A DNA stretch of 64,000 bases from Aphanomyces cochlioides (GCA_019828595.1 JAHQRK010000026.1:248001-312000); one strand, 5' to 3'; counted from the first letter of the stretch, positions 21,103 to 31,142 are shown. Numbers and translations are program-made. The notes: a model not told the origin generated them from the sequence alone.

Positions 21103-24094
21103 AACCTTACTGACGGAGTTCGAAGAGCTTTTTGAGGTGGTTCGTGGATGGAAGAGGAAGCAACAAGAGCGAGCGGTTACGGCAAGCGTTGAAGAAGCAA
21201 CCAAGAATGAAGACAGAATCAATAGTCGACGCGACGCCAACGCCGCCAACCATGTTGGCTTCCTGAAAGTTCCCCCAGTAACCAAGAATACATCCAACCT
21301 TCCCGACAGACCTTTTGTTTTCTACTCGGCTGCCGACTGCGTGGCGCTGTCAGACGAGTACGGGCTCAAGGAAGGCGAACACTTCGGTCACTGGCAAGAT
21401 ACAACGTTCATCGAGAACGACATGACCTGCCAAGCATTCTTAAATGCGCAAATCATGGACCAAGCAGTGGTGGTCCTGGCAGATACTGGCACCAACATGA
21501 GCATCATCCATCCCATGGTCGTCAAGAAGCTCGGCCTGAAAGTGGACACAACGAAGACGACTGATATAGCTGGCCTTGGAGGAGCCGCCGTTGTGAACAC
21601 TCAAGGCATCGTAGACATCAAGTTGACCATTGGTCGCGGACTAGTTTACGTTTTCCCAATAGCTGTCTGCGACTTTGGGGACACTGGCTTCGACGCCATC
21701 CTTGGGATGGATTTCCTGTTCCGCGCTGATGTCATGGTGGATGCGAGTCGTCGCGAACTGAACCTACCTGAAGGTGAGTACGTCGAACTGCACGACCAGC
21801 CGGTCCGCTACAGTCGTGGTTACATGAATCACATACGCCTGAACCGCTACGCGAGCATCCCGCCCGGTGGATCGATCATCGTGCCCCTACCCAAGCTGCG
21901 AGAAGGAATGCCAGAGACACTGGAGTATTGGGTTCATCGTGATGTGCGGTGGATTACCACTGCGCTGGATGCCGACGACAAGCCGGCCGCTTACAAGGTC
22001 ACAAACGTCAGCGAACGCAACGTGTTTCTGTCCGCCAACACAGTCGTTGGAGCAATCTCAGCCCAAGGCGAGCGACCGCTTAGCCGGCCGATGGTGCGCA
22101 CGAGCAGTTTGAGATACCAAGCATGGAAAGCGGAAGCGTGGGAAGGGAGTTACCCCGATGACCACCGAGCGAGACTGGATGAAGCTGCGGCCGAGTTAGC
22201 TGACGACAACAGCTGGAAGGAGCCGCGACCTCCATCGCCCAAACACTTGCTCACTGCTGACGTGAAACTGCGTACAACCTGCGAAAGCGACGGTGACTAC
22301 GGCGTGGATGACGAACGGCCCCCTACTGCGCAATCGGTGGACGACCATGAAGTGCCGCTGGATCCGGTGGAGGCCGCCGAGCCAAGGATGCATGCTGTCT
22401 TCTGCTACCATGCTTGCCACTTTCGGGACACGCTGCCTCCGCCATCAATCTTCCTGATGGACACGATGCCCGACAACTTGGATCAGCGACGGATGGCTAA
22501 AGAAGTAATGCTGCGCGAAGGAATTGATTTGTCAACTGAAGAATTGGAGCAGCAGCTAGCCATAATCCCTGAAGTGCCGCGCGAGGTAGAGCCGTTCGAC
22601 CCCGATCAACTGGACGTCGGCGAGGATGAATTGAGCGATGAAGAAAAAGAGAAAATGAGAGTCGTCCTCCGCAAGCACCGAAAGTTCTTTATCAAGTCGG
22701 GCAACGGCCAGCCGCCGCCTGCCAAGGGAGCCGTCTGCGACATCGACGTCGGTGAGGCAAAGCCACTAGCTGAACGAGCAAGACGCATTCGCCCAGAGCT
22801 GTTGAAGAAACTGTTTGACCTCCTGCGAGGATTGTTGGACATTGGGCTGATCACCTTTTCGAATTCGCCTTGGGCCTCCCCGATCGTGCTGGTTCTCAAG
22901 AAAGGCGGCAAAGATATCCGTCTTTGCATCGACTACCGGGGTATCCACGATCTCCAAGAATCGCCGATGCCGACACTGGACGGAATGCTAGCCAATTTCC
23001 ACGCGATGCAGTGGTTCTTGTCACTCGACAACGCATCCGGGTTTTGGGTCGTGCGTGCAACCAAGCGGGCGCGCAAGGTCAGTGCCTTCATCTGCGCGTT
23101 GGGCCACTTCGAATGGACGCGAATGGCGCAAGGACTCAAGAATGCGCCGATGATATACCAGCGGATGATTACGAACGCGTTGTTCGGCTTTGTGGACATG
23201 CCACCAGGGGTGGCCGACGATGATGCTGATGGTGAGCCGGTGGATATGTTTGCCTTGGGATTTAAATGCGACTTATCGCAGCTTCCACCGCCGGCCAACC
23301 GCACATCGTTCACCGACGATATAAGCGATGGCGCTGATTCGTGGGACGGCATTGTGGAACTGACCGATCGTATCCTGGCGCGTTTGACCTATTTCGGCGT
23401 GAGCATCTCGGCCTTGAAGAGCAAGTTCGGAAAATTTGCGACTGATTTCCTTGGCCACATTGTATCTCGCAGAGGATTGGAAGCAAGACCGCGGGGTCTC
23501 GACGCTGTCCTAGCTGCGCCATTCCCGAAGTGCCTCCGTGACATGCAATCGCTCCTGGGCTCGCTAAATTTTTATAGCCGATTTATCGAGAATTACTCGA
23601 TTTTAGCGAGCTGCCTGTACGAAATTTCGGATGAAGAGCTGCGGCTTGGCCTGGTGTCACCCGCTGCCGTTCGTGCGTTTGCTGACCTGAAGGCCGCTTA
23701 CTCGTCAACGCCGCTCCTACGCCACGCTGATCCTGGCCGAGAGTTCCACATCCTGTTGTACACGACAACTTGGGCGATTTCGGCGACAGTCTGTCAGGAC
23801 TATGATGGAGTGCGGCATCCCGTGAGGTTCTGTGGTCGGACTCTGAAGGGCGGCGAGCCGCGTTACGAGGAATGGGCAAAGGAGGCTCTTGCTCTGCTGC
23901 GTGCCGTCAAGGTTTGCTACTACGAGTTGCGCAACATGCAGTTGGTGGTGTGCAGTCGCCATGGCCTTTTGAAATGGATCCTAGCCGACAAGCATGGCAA
24001 AGCCGATCATCTGCCCTGGGCCGTGATCCTGTCGCCCTGGACGATAAACAAGTGGTTGAGTTGGATGAACGATGGGCCCTGCCGATTGGTTTGA
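21054..24094 (+). CDS. Retrotransposon Pol part 1: protease, reverse transcriptase, degenerate RNase H
   Basis: Open in the same frame as gag from 21054; there is no ATG at the front, so expression by splicing or recoding is expected. The aspartic protease active site is LADTGTN (about 21478). RT has LCIDYRGIHDL, the motif-A aspartate in SLDNASGFW, QGLKNAPMIYQ, and FTDDIS (about 23309) replacing the usual YxDD, after a linker about 50 residues longer than usual. The first RNase H keeps E in EEWAKEALALL but has YTTTW where YTDAS is expected and SRHGL where TDHxxL is expected, so two catalytic acids are lost. The frame ends at a TGA (24092-24094), just past a point where the second RNase H continues one frame over. 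Confidence 0.9.
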
Positions 24095-24980
24095 TGGGCA
24101 TACTGCACCCCCAGACGCGTCAACCTTGGCTGACATGGCTGTGTACAAGCCCAACAAAGCAAAGGACGTGCAAGTCTCTCAGAGGCAAGCCACTCTGCCC
24201 AAATTTGACCCCGATGATCGGGCTGTGGTTGTCGCTTTCGATGTTGCCATCAAGGCAAAAGAGAGACTCGGCATCTTCGGCTTTGTGATTTGGCAACTTC
24301 CTGGCTGGAGTGTACTGTGGGCAGAAAACGGCGTCCTCGCCGATGCAACGGTCAATCTTGCGGAGTACAGTGGATTGATTGCTGCCTTGGAACGCACCTT
24401 GAGCTTGAGTCTGGCAAACCCAGTGATTTTCGGTGACTCGCGCTTGGTTATCCACCAAGTATTGGGGTGGATGCAGAGCAAACAGTCCCATCTACAGAGC
24501 TGCCTTGATCGGGTCCGTGTGCTGAAGGACCAAGCGACTGGGGTGGAATTTCACCATGTGAAGCGGGAATGGAATGGCACTGCTGATCTGCTGGCTGGAC
24601 TCGCGCTGCAAGACCGCGCTGGAGGGCAAGTGCTGGATGAGTCGGTCCTGGAAGAGCTACAGCGACGCAACCTGCTGCCAGAGCTTCTGCATCCCGCCGC
24701 TGCCGCTGCAACCCCGATGATTATGGCGTTCCAAGAGAGGTCGACGGAGAAAATGGCCGCACTGAGGCTGGACCGAGTGAGCAAGGCACAAGATCGAGAA
24801 AGAGAATTGGCGAATATTAAGTGCTATTTGCGGGGTGAAGTCAGCCACCTGACTGAGACGGAGTGTCGTTTGTTGCCCAAGTTAGCGGTCAGTTTGAAAT
24901 CGGTAAGCGAGGAGCCCTCTACCGCGTCGAGTGGTCGTCGAAGAGGTCGCCTGAAGAGCGCATGCAATGGAAGCTGGTGA
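24072..24980 (+). CDS. Pol part 2: second RNase H, in a shifted frame
   Basis: In the +1 frame relative to pol part 1 the linker continues (GPADWFDGHTAPPDAS) into a second RNase H. Its catalytic acids are all present: D in VVAFDVAIKA, E in LAEYSGLIAALE, D in VIFGDSRLVI and D in GTADLLAG. The domain looks like the cellular/archaeal-type RNase H acquired by some Ty3/gypsy lineages. Near 24888 the reading must shift back (PKLA to GQFEIGKRG) to enter integrase. Two compensating single-base shifts therefore bracket this module; they are either recent indels or recoding sites. Confidence 0.85.
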   Translation: MGPADWFDGHTAPPDASTLADMAVYKPNKAKDVQVSQRQATLPKFDPDDRAVVVAFDVAIKAKERLGIFGFVIWQLPGWSVLWAENGVLADATVNLAEYSGLIAALERTLSLSLANPVIFGDSRLVIHQVLGWMQSKQSHLQSCLDRVRVLKDQATGVEFHHVKREWNGTADLLAGLALQDRAGGQVLDESVLEELQRRNLLPELLHPAAAAATPMIMAFQERSTEKMAALRLDRVSKAQDRERELANIKCYLRGEVSHLTETECRLLPKLAVSLKSVSEEPSTASSGRRRGRLKSACNGSW

Positions 24981-26368
24981 TTTCGCGAGTCCTAGTCAAG
25001 GTGGTGCTGGACCATTGTCACGACGACGCTCAAGGTGGACACGCGAAGTTCCAACGGACGTACGAGCGCGCAAGAGTCCATTTCTATTGGAGGCTGATGT
25101 ACGCCGACACGAAGGACTACGTGGCCGACTGCGCCGTTTGCAACACGGCTGGACCACCGCCGAACTTCCAAGCTTTGAGCCCTGGGAACCTCACCCCGGA
25201 AGGGCCGCTAGATGTGGTGTGCGTGGATGCCGCAACCGACATGCCGTCGTCGTTCAGAGGGAACACCCAGTTGATCGTCTTCGCCGACGTGTTTACGGGC
25301 TCCATCATGACCAAGGCGACACCGAATCGGATGGCTCACACAGTCGCTCTCGCCTTCGAGGAAGTCGTTTTCCGCCGCTTTGGAGCCTGCCGTGAACTGC
25401 GCCATGACCGCGATCCCTCCTTCATGTCGAATGTGTTCAAGTATTTTTGTGAGATGTTGGGGCAGCGGCAGATGCCGACCTTTGCATACCGTCCGCAGGC
25501 AAATGGCCTCGCCGAGCGATCGATCCATGTGATGATCCGTGCCGTGAAGCACTATGTTCAGGATCCGAAGCAAATAGACTGGGACGACTGGGCTGAGAGA
25601 CTGGTGTTCGCGATGAACACGTCCGTGTCGGTCGTGCGCAAGGAGACTCCGTTCTTCCTCATGCACGGATGGGACCCGCACACCACGATCACTGCGAGCT
25701 TGCCAACAGTCCGCGGGGACGCCGAGCCAGAAGCTTATCGCTGGCGATTGCAAGTCCACCAGCAACAAGTGTATTGCCATGCTCTGAACCGAGACTTGGA
25801 GGCTGCCGCCATCGCTAACCGTGCGCGTCGCCACAACGAGCAATTGCCTGAAAATGTTGACGAGCGCATCAAAGTGGGTGATGCAGTGTGGCTGTACATC
25901 GACCAGGTCAAGCCCGGCGTGAAAGTCAAGTTAGCTCACCGCTGGCATGGCCCTTTCCGCGTGTTGTCGCGTCCCAATGATTACTCAAGCGAGCTGGAGT
26001 CTCGTGTGCGTCACACAGGGAAGGTCTATCGGTTCCACGCGGTTGTGCACGACTCTCGGCTGAAGCCGCGACGGGTCTACCTAGAGCGGCCAGTGGAATT
26101 GCTGCAAAATGTGCCGGAAATTGACTTTGACGAGGAGCTAGCTTTACCCGACGACTCATTTCTTGGTGGACGACCCGACCACGACGATGTACTGGGTTCG
26201 CGCCCGCAAGTTGTGGCCGTGCGAAACGTGCGATATACAGAAGGCACGAAGGAGTACGAAGTTCAATTTTACCGGGGTGGACCGTGGATATGGGAAGCGC
26301 TCGTCAATATTCCGCCGTCGATTGGCTTTGTGATGTGCAGGTGGATCGAATGGCCCGATTGTTGGTGA
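24888..26368 (+). CDS. Pol part 3: integrase with chromodomain-like tail
   Basis: In the same frame as pol part 1. The HHCC zinc domain runs from HCHDDAQGGH to DCAVC (about 25012-25143). Catalytic acids are D in VVCVDAATDM, D in LRHDRDPSFMS and E in YRPQANGLAERS. The GPY-like region (HRWHGPFRVL) is followed by a C-terminal chromodomain-like segment (VRNVRYTEGTKEYEVQFYRG and then WIWEALVNIP), which in related elements directs insertion to modified chromatin. Stop at 26366-26368. Confidence 0.9.
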
Positions 26369-26543
26369 TGGAATGGAAATTGATTGATTTTGTGATGGGA
26401 ACGTGCGTATTATGCATTTAATTACATGCGATTTATGAAGAAAATTGGACGAACAAGATGGTGGAGCATTAATCATTACGCTATGCTACAACGAAAAGCT
26501 CCACTTCCAGTTCGATGGTCCCAAGGTTGGTTGTTGGTTCAGG

Positions 26544-27760
26544 CTAGATGATGCGTGGTTTCTTCTTGTCTGGGCCCGTGAACTCCTGCTTGTAAGATCG
26601 GTATTCGCATAGGAAAAAGCGTCGGGCTTCGACTCCTTTTGGGCGAGTGGAAAACTCGCGGCGATACAATTTGCTTGGAGGTGGTTGCGGCGCCCACTGA
26701 CGATGTTGGGAACATTGCTTGATTGGGGCCTTGCAGCGAGCCATATGCTTCGTCGTGATCCAGCGACATTGCTCCCCGTGGTGGCCAAGTCTACGTTCCA
26801 TGCAATCCGCCAGCGGTAGAGCGCAGTGCTGGTCTTCCTTCCCAGGGTAGCGGTGGTCACACAGCTTCTCGTCCATGGCTTGGCGGTAGAGCTGAGCTTC
26901 TGCTGATGTTTTGTCCTCGTACACCCAATACGACTTTGTCGCGGCTCCCGGGTTCTCCACTATCTCATAGTCGGAGTCGTCAGAGTTGTCTACCACGGGA
27001 GATGCGGGGGCCGCAAAGAGATCATCGTCCTGGTCAGCCGGCGGTGTGGCTGCTCCGTCAGAATCGATCGTCACAGACTCCCGAATGGCTTCGCGCATGC
27101 GCGCGACAGGTGAACTTGGTGGCGTGTCTATGGGTGGACCGAGGTCAACACCCGCGCTGAAGAGATCCTGGCCACTGGCAGGCGCGACAACGATGCTTGA
27201 CAAGGTCTCTGACCCCTTCGCCTCCGACAAGGCCTTCAGCTACACGAGTTGTTTCAACAAAGGCGAGTGGGTATTAGTACCTGAGCCTCCAACGCGTCGA
27301 TTTGCCGCCCCTGCGCCTCAATGCGGCTCTCCTGTAGTTGAATGAGATTTGCTTGGGTCCCCACTTGCTCCTCAAGAACGCTGATTTGCTGCGTCGCTTG
27401 CGCTGCAGCCAGAACGCTGGCTGCGAGTTGGTGACTGCTCCTGAGCAGCAAGGAATGGGCGATGGAGATGAACTCTTGGCGTACCTTCGAATCGTGAATC
27501 CATCCTCGAGCGTCACGTCTGATCAGCTGCCGGGAGTTGGAGAGCGTATCAACAGCTGCGTGCGCAAGCGAAGGGAGGTCGGCTAACGAAGAGGCGGCAC
27601 CAGGGAAGCCCCCTTGGAGGCGCTGAGCGTGGTTTCCAAGCTCGGTGGTGAGCTCTGACGCGGCTATACTCAGGAAGGACGACATGACGGCTGGCTGGGG
27701 TGCGAGCTGGTTAGATTGTGAGCCCGACGGCTTGGCTCCGTCTGAGCCCTTTGATGGCAT
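26544..27760 (-). CDS. Antisense gene 1 of the retrotransposon: coiled coil plus two CCCH motifs, spliced
   Basis: ATG at 27760; exon 1 27760-27281, a 41-bp GT-AG intron (27240-27280), exon 2 27239-26544; about 392 residues. Exon 1 is Ala/Gln-rich and ends in a coiled coil (ISVLEEQVGTQANLIQLQES). The splice joins IDALEAQ to LKALSEAKG in frame. Exon 2 has an acidic stretch and then two Cys motifs: C-x11-C-x6-C-x6-H and C-x10-C-x6-C-x2-H, followed by a basic tail. I recognise no named family. On the plus strand the intron reads CT...AC, so it cannot be removed from the genomic RNA and can persist through retrotransposition. Confidence 0.7.
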
Positions 27761-27894
27761 CGGTCAGTTGATTAGCGAGGACGGTGCACAGAATCCGCGA
27801 ACAAACTGACTCACGAAATCGATCAACAAACGCTCCTGTATTATCGGCCAATGGGATTATACTATGAAGACTCTAAGCGTGTCAAGTGAGCCGA

Positions 27895-28410
27895 TCAGTC
27901 GAGGGGCAGCGCGGGGAAGTCGATGCGAGGACCATGACCATCGATGTGGTAGCTGTATCCGAAGGGGCACTCGTCCTTGTAATGGGAGCACGATGGCGTG
28001 TTGGGCAAATCTCCTGGCGTAATCCCCAAGCATGGTGCGCCCATGTGCCCCCTCATGTCATGATTGGCATCGCGATGGTCCAGGGGATATTGTTTCAAGT
28101 GCTGTGCCAGCAACTCATTCAGTCGCATGACACCCTGGGCGAGTTCGGTGTGGCGCTCTTGCAGTCGGCGGATTTCGCGGTCCTTCAGCGCGATCTGGTG
28201 CCGCAACTGACTGAACAGTTGAGCATGCTCGGCGATTGTGTGGCTGAACGTGTCTTGTTGGTGGTGAGCTTCCCGAATGCGCGCTTGCACCTCGGTTTTA
28301 TGGTCGTCCAGGTGGGTGTGAAGGGTTCGAAGCGCCTGCCCCAGCTGCTGGTTGGCCGCTGCGATCACTTGATGCATCCGATCGGTGTTGTCTTGGTTGC
28401 TGAGATCCAT
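27895..28410 (-). CDS. Antisense gene 2 of the retrotransposon: coiled coil plus CCCH motif
   Basis: ATG at 28410, 171 codons, single frame. Residues about 5-115 form a long amphipathic helix or coiled coil (QLRHQIALKDREIRRLQERH). The C-terminal part has C-x13-C-x6-C-x6-H (CSHYKDECPFGYSYH at its end). Same strand, order and layout as its two antisense neighbours, suggesting old duplications. Function unknown; a nucleic-acid-binding oligomer is one reading. Confidence 0.65.
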   Translation of the reverse strand: MDLSNQDNTDRMHQVIAAANQQLGQALRTLHTHLDDHKTEVQARIREAHHQQDTFSHTIAEHAQLFSQLRHQIALKDREIRRLQERHTELAQGVMRLNELLAQHLKQYPLDHRDANHDMRGHMGAPCLGITPGDLPNTPSCSHYKDECPFGYSYHIDGHGPRIDFPALPLD

Positions 28411-28498
28411 GGCCAGAAGAAGATGAGCGACAACGATGGTGAAAAGGAAAATGAAGAAGAAGAAGATATCATGTTGCTCAAAGAATTGACTATGATGG

Positions 28499-29302
28499 CT
28501 ATTCTGTTGGCTCGTCTGGTGAAGATTCGGTCTGTGAGGATGATGGACTGTCAGTTGGCTGGGCCGGATGCATCCCGGAGCGACGATATGGACAGCGCGC
28601 CAAGGAATTGCGACACGGATGGCCCTTGTGTGTCAGCATGCTGCACAATTCAGCGTCCGGGCGGCGACGCGGCGAGCGTCCTTGGGATTGTACGGCAAGT
28701 CGGAGGCTATCAAGATCTGCTGTAAGCTTGACCACGGCCCGACCATACTGCACTACGCTATTCGCCACGCTGTCGATGGACGACTTTTGCTGAACAAGTT
28801 GACGGTTGAGTCGCTCTGTGGTGGATACTTGTGTTTCCACGCGGCCATTTATCTCAATGATGGCTGCATCTTGCATATCGAGTCGCACCAGAATGTGATT
28901 GATGTGGTTGACTTGGTTCTTCAGCTCCTCGATAGGGTCGTTGCTGAACGGCCCAGGAGTGCTGGCATCAAACGGAGACTCATCGTCGGATTCGCTGCCC
29001 TGCGGTAGTGGGGAGTGCTCTGGAGAGTTGACGGCGTTGTCACCCATCTTACCCGACACCAAGAAGATCCCGGGAAGCGGCGCCACCGACGAAACATCTT
29101 GCTGTGAGCCTGGCCCTTGTAGCGACGACTCGACCGGTGGTGGTGGTGAAAGCGATTGGTTCATCATGTCTCGAACGATCTTGTCTTTGCGGCGTACAAC
29201 TTGTGGCTTGCGACTGGCCGTGAGCGATCGTTTTGGCTCAAGGTCCGAAGAGTCGCTTGATAGATACGAGTGTGGACGGTGACTGTTGAAGCTGACTTCC
29301 AT
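28499..29302 (-). CDS. Antisense gene 3 of the retrotransposon: coiled coil plus CCCH motif
   Basis: ATG at 29302 (MEVSFNSHRPHS), 267 codons, starting about 100 bp inside the 3' LTR. The frame is open further into the LTR but without an ATG. It has a basic stretch (RRKDKIVRDMM), a Ser/Pro-rich acidic middle, a predicted coiled coil (IEELKNQVNHINHILVRLDM onward), then the motif CSMLTHKGHPCRNSLARC and CPYRRSGMH (C-x9-C-x6-C-x7-H), where C-x3-T-x2-G-x2-C resembles a small zinc-binding motif seen in many unrelated proteins. Probably transcribed from an antisense promoter in the 3' LTR (inference). Confidence 0.65.
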   Translation of the reverse strand: MEVSFNSHRPHSYLSSDSSDLEPKRSLTASRKPQVVRRKDKIVRDMMNQSLSPPPPVESSLQGPGSQQDVSSVAPLPGIFLVSGKMGDNAVNSPEHSPLPQGSESDDESPFDASTPGPFSNDPIEELKNQVNHINHILVRLDMQDAAIIEINGRVETQVSTTERLNRQLVQQKSSIDSVANSVVQYGRAVVKLTADLDSLRLAVQSQGRSPRRRPDAELCSMLTHKGHPCRNSLARCPYRRSGMHPAQPTDSPSSSQTESSPDEPTE

Positions 29303-29403
29303 GTCAAATGCGCTTGTGGACCAGGGAAGTGAAGCCCAGCAAGTGTCGCTCGTCGGTTGGCAGCCGTTTGTGCCCGTGGCGTCACGAGCTGCCAGGGGTG
29401 GTT

Positions 29404-30050
29404 TGTGGCAAAGCGAGCCGCCACTCGCGAAACCGATCCAACGCGTAGGTTGACACGAAGAGCGATGATCTATTGGCTGGAAGGTCGCCAATCGCGACGG
29501 ATTACGAGGCCAACCAGGCTTGCAGTCAGTGCGGTGGCCTGCTGCGAGCGTGCTGCCAAGACTTATGGCCAATTGAGTGAGTGAGTAAAGGTCAGAGACC
29601 AATCGTGGAGCGAGACGGAGACAATTACAGAGCGTGCGTGCGAAGTTAGGAGTAGCTTAGGAAACAGAGGCAGTAGTTAGACAGAGCTCTTTTTGGCTGG
29701 CGTTGAATGAACCTCTAAGTTTGTGGCGTCCCATTGAGAGAGTTTAATCGCCAAGAAGTTTGCAGGAGTTCCGTGGGTCTGTCGAAAACCCGCACCGTCA
29801 ATCGCCCTCACCAACGCCAGTCAACGCTAGGCGTAGCTCGTGGGCAACCGAGCAACCAACCCCCCTTCCGGTCCTCCCCACCGTCCTCTCCCCCAGCAGC
29901 GGTCAACTACTGCGGACTTTCAACCCACAGTCGTGCCTCTCCATTTCCTTCGATCGCGTCTGGCTCACCTAAAAGCCCCAGGCGACCTCTAACCTTCCCC
30001 CACCTTTTCTTGCGGCGAGAAGCTCGGACTTCACTGATCCGACCATCCCA
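29404..30050 (+). repeat. 3' LTR
   Basis: Begins TGTGGC after the purine-rich AGGGGTGGTT and ends GACCATCCCA followed by the TATATC duplication. About five differences from the 5' LTR. Confidence 0.95.
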
Positions 30051-30451
30051 TATATCTTTGTTGCTTTAGATTGGTTTTGAATAGAACTGGAATATCTCAC
30101 TGGAGTATTTGAGTAATTAAACAAAGGATTTTTTGTATGACATGAATGGATCCAGCGAGGGTCTTCACGCCACTCAGAAGGCAGCTCCAATTCACCAAGC
30201 ATGCCCAATATGTAGCTACTAATAGACACAGACGATGTGTCAAAACACGAATAGTATGCATAATGCGTTCTGCGTGCAGGAGCACAGCCATCGGACAGAG
30301 TAAGGAAGCTACGTCAATACTATACGTATAGTAAGTAGGCTATAGGCCAAGCAATTCGACCGCGACAGCATTGGCATGAGCTCAAAATCGGTTTACAGCA
30401 ACGTTGACATCAAGAAACTGTTGTAGTAAACATGTTTTGAAATATATCCCA

Positions 30452-30480
30452 TAGTAGAGCTGGGAATCCCAGCTCTACTA
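30452..30480. repeat. Perfect hairpin, 14-bp arms
   Basis: TAGTAGAGCTGGGA, one base, then its exact complement. It lies about 70 bp upstream of a hypothetical ORF. The stretch 30057-30451 otherwise shows only a minus-strand open frame of unknown nature (down from 30229) that runs into the LTR. Confidence 0.8.
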
Positions 30481-30548
30481 AGTTCTCATTGAAGGACAAT
30501 CTACAGCAACTCTTGTCGAGTCTTCTGCACAATCCAGTGTTGACGCCG

Positions 30549-30947
30549 ATGGAAAAATCCACCAACAAAGTGCACGCGTCAATTTTGACTGCAGCAGCAT
30601 GGGACGAATGGTTGCGTTTGCTACTGATCCACGACGATGTGATTGCTTCCGTGGGTGGGTACGTCTGTTCGCCAGACTTTCTCCAACTTGTTCGAGTCGT
30701 GGGTGGCAAATTGAGCGTGAAGATACCGATATCGCCACCAAAATCTCCTCTCGTGCATGAATTAAATGCCGCAGAGCATACGCTGTCGATGGCCAAGTTG
30801 CTCCACGATCTCGCGAATGCAGAGAGACCAACCCAAGAACGGATTCAATCTGTCCGTGGGACAAATATGTCGCGCTCGAAGCAGTTTTTCAAAGCGTTTC
30901 TCAGTGCGTCCAAGGAGCTCCTGGACAAGAAAGCAACGTTGTTCTGA
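30549..30947 (+). CDS. Hypothetical protein, possibly the 3' remnant of a longer gene
   Basis: The frame is open from about 30441, but the first ATG is 30549 (MEKSTNKVHASILTAAAW), giving 132 residues. Sequence such as WDEWLRLLLIHDDVIASVGG and LLHDLANAERPTQERIQSVR looks like a genuine globular protein, and a basic-to-acidic C-terminus ends at TGA 30945-30947. I recognise no domain. The open, ATG-less upstream part and the retrotransposon 390 bp away suggest the 5' end was lost. Confidence 0.45.
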   Translation: MEKSTNKVHASILTAAAWDEWLRLLLIHDDVIASVGGYVCSPDFLQLVRVVGGKLSVKIPISPPKSPLVHELNAAEHTLSMAKLLHDLANAERPTQERIQSVRGTNMSRSKQFFKAFLSASKELLDKKATLF

Positions 30948-31011
30948 TCGTCATGTCTTCGTCATCTTTTTATGACACGACATGAAGAATACGCATCCAA
31001 AAGTATATCTG

Positions 31012-31142
31012 ATTGGCTAAAAGTATTCGAATAACGTGCTATGATTGGTTGAAAGTTTGATATGGAAGTCTGTGATTGGCTAGAAATTTGATTTTCAATT
31101 CAACACTTTGCGAAAATTCCACAAATCGAGTGATTTGATTGG
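31012..31142. promoter_or_regulatory. Four inverted CCAAT boxes phased at about 31.5 bp
   Basis: ATTGG occurs at 31012, 31044, 31075 and 31138, each within TGATTGGYT-like sequence; spacings 32, 31 and 63 bp. The last is about 165 bp upstream of the PX-protein ATG. CCAAT elements are common in oomycete promoters. Confidence 0.5.

Larger units (their letters stand above)
18839..30050 (+). mobile_element. Complete Ty3/gypsy LTR retrotransposon with antisense genes (11.2 kb)
   Basis: LTRs at 18839-19484 and 29404-30050 differ at about five positions in about 647 bp, so insertion is recent. The element is flanked by the 6-bp duplication TATATC (18833-18838 and 30051-30056). It holds a primer-binding site, gag with CCHC knuckles, protease, reverse transcriptase, two RNase H domains, integrase with a chromodomain-like tail (all plus strand) and three minus-strand genes before the 3' LTR. 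Domain order PR-RT-RH-RH-INT places it in Ty3/gypsy with a second RNase H, a type I recall from plant Tat/Ogre and some oomycete elements. Confidence 0.95.

Noticed and set aside
22870..23223. Other frames over pol and gag
   Set aside because: They overlap strongly conserved RT and Gag coding sequence and lack domains.
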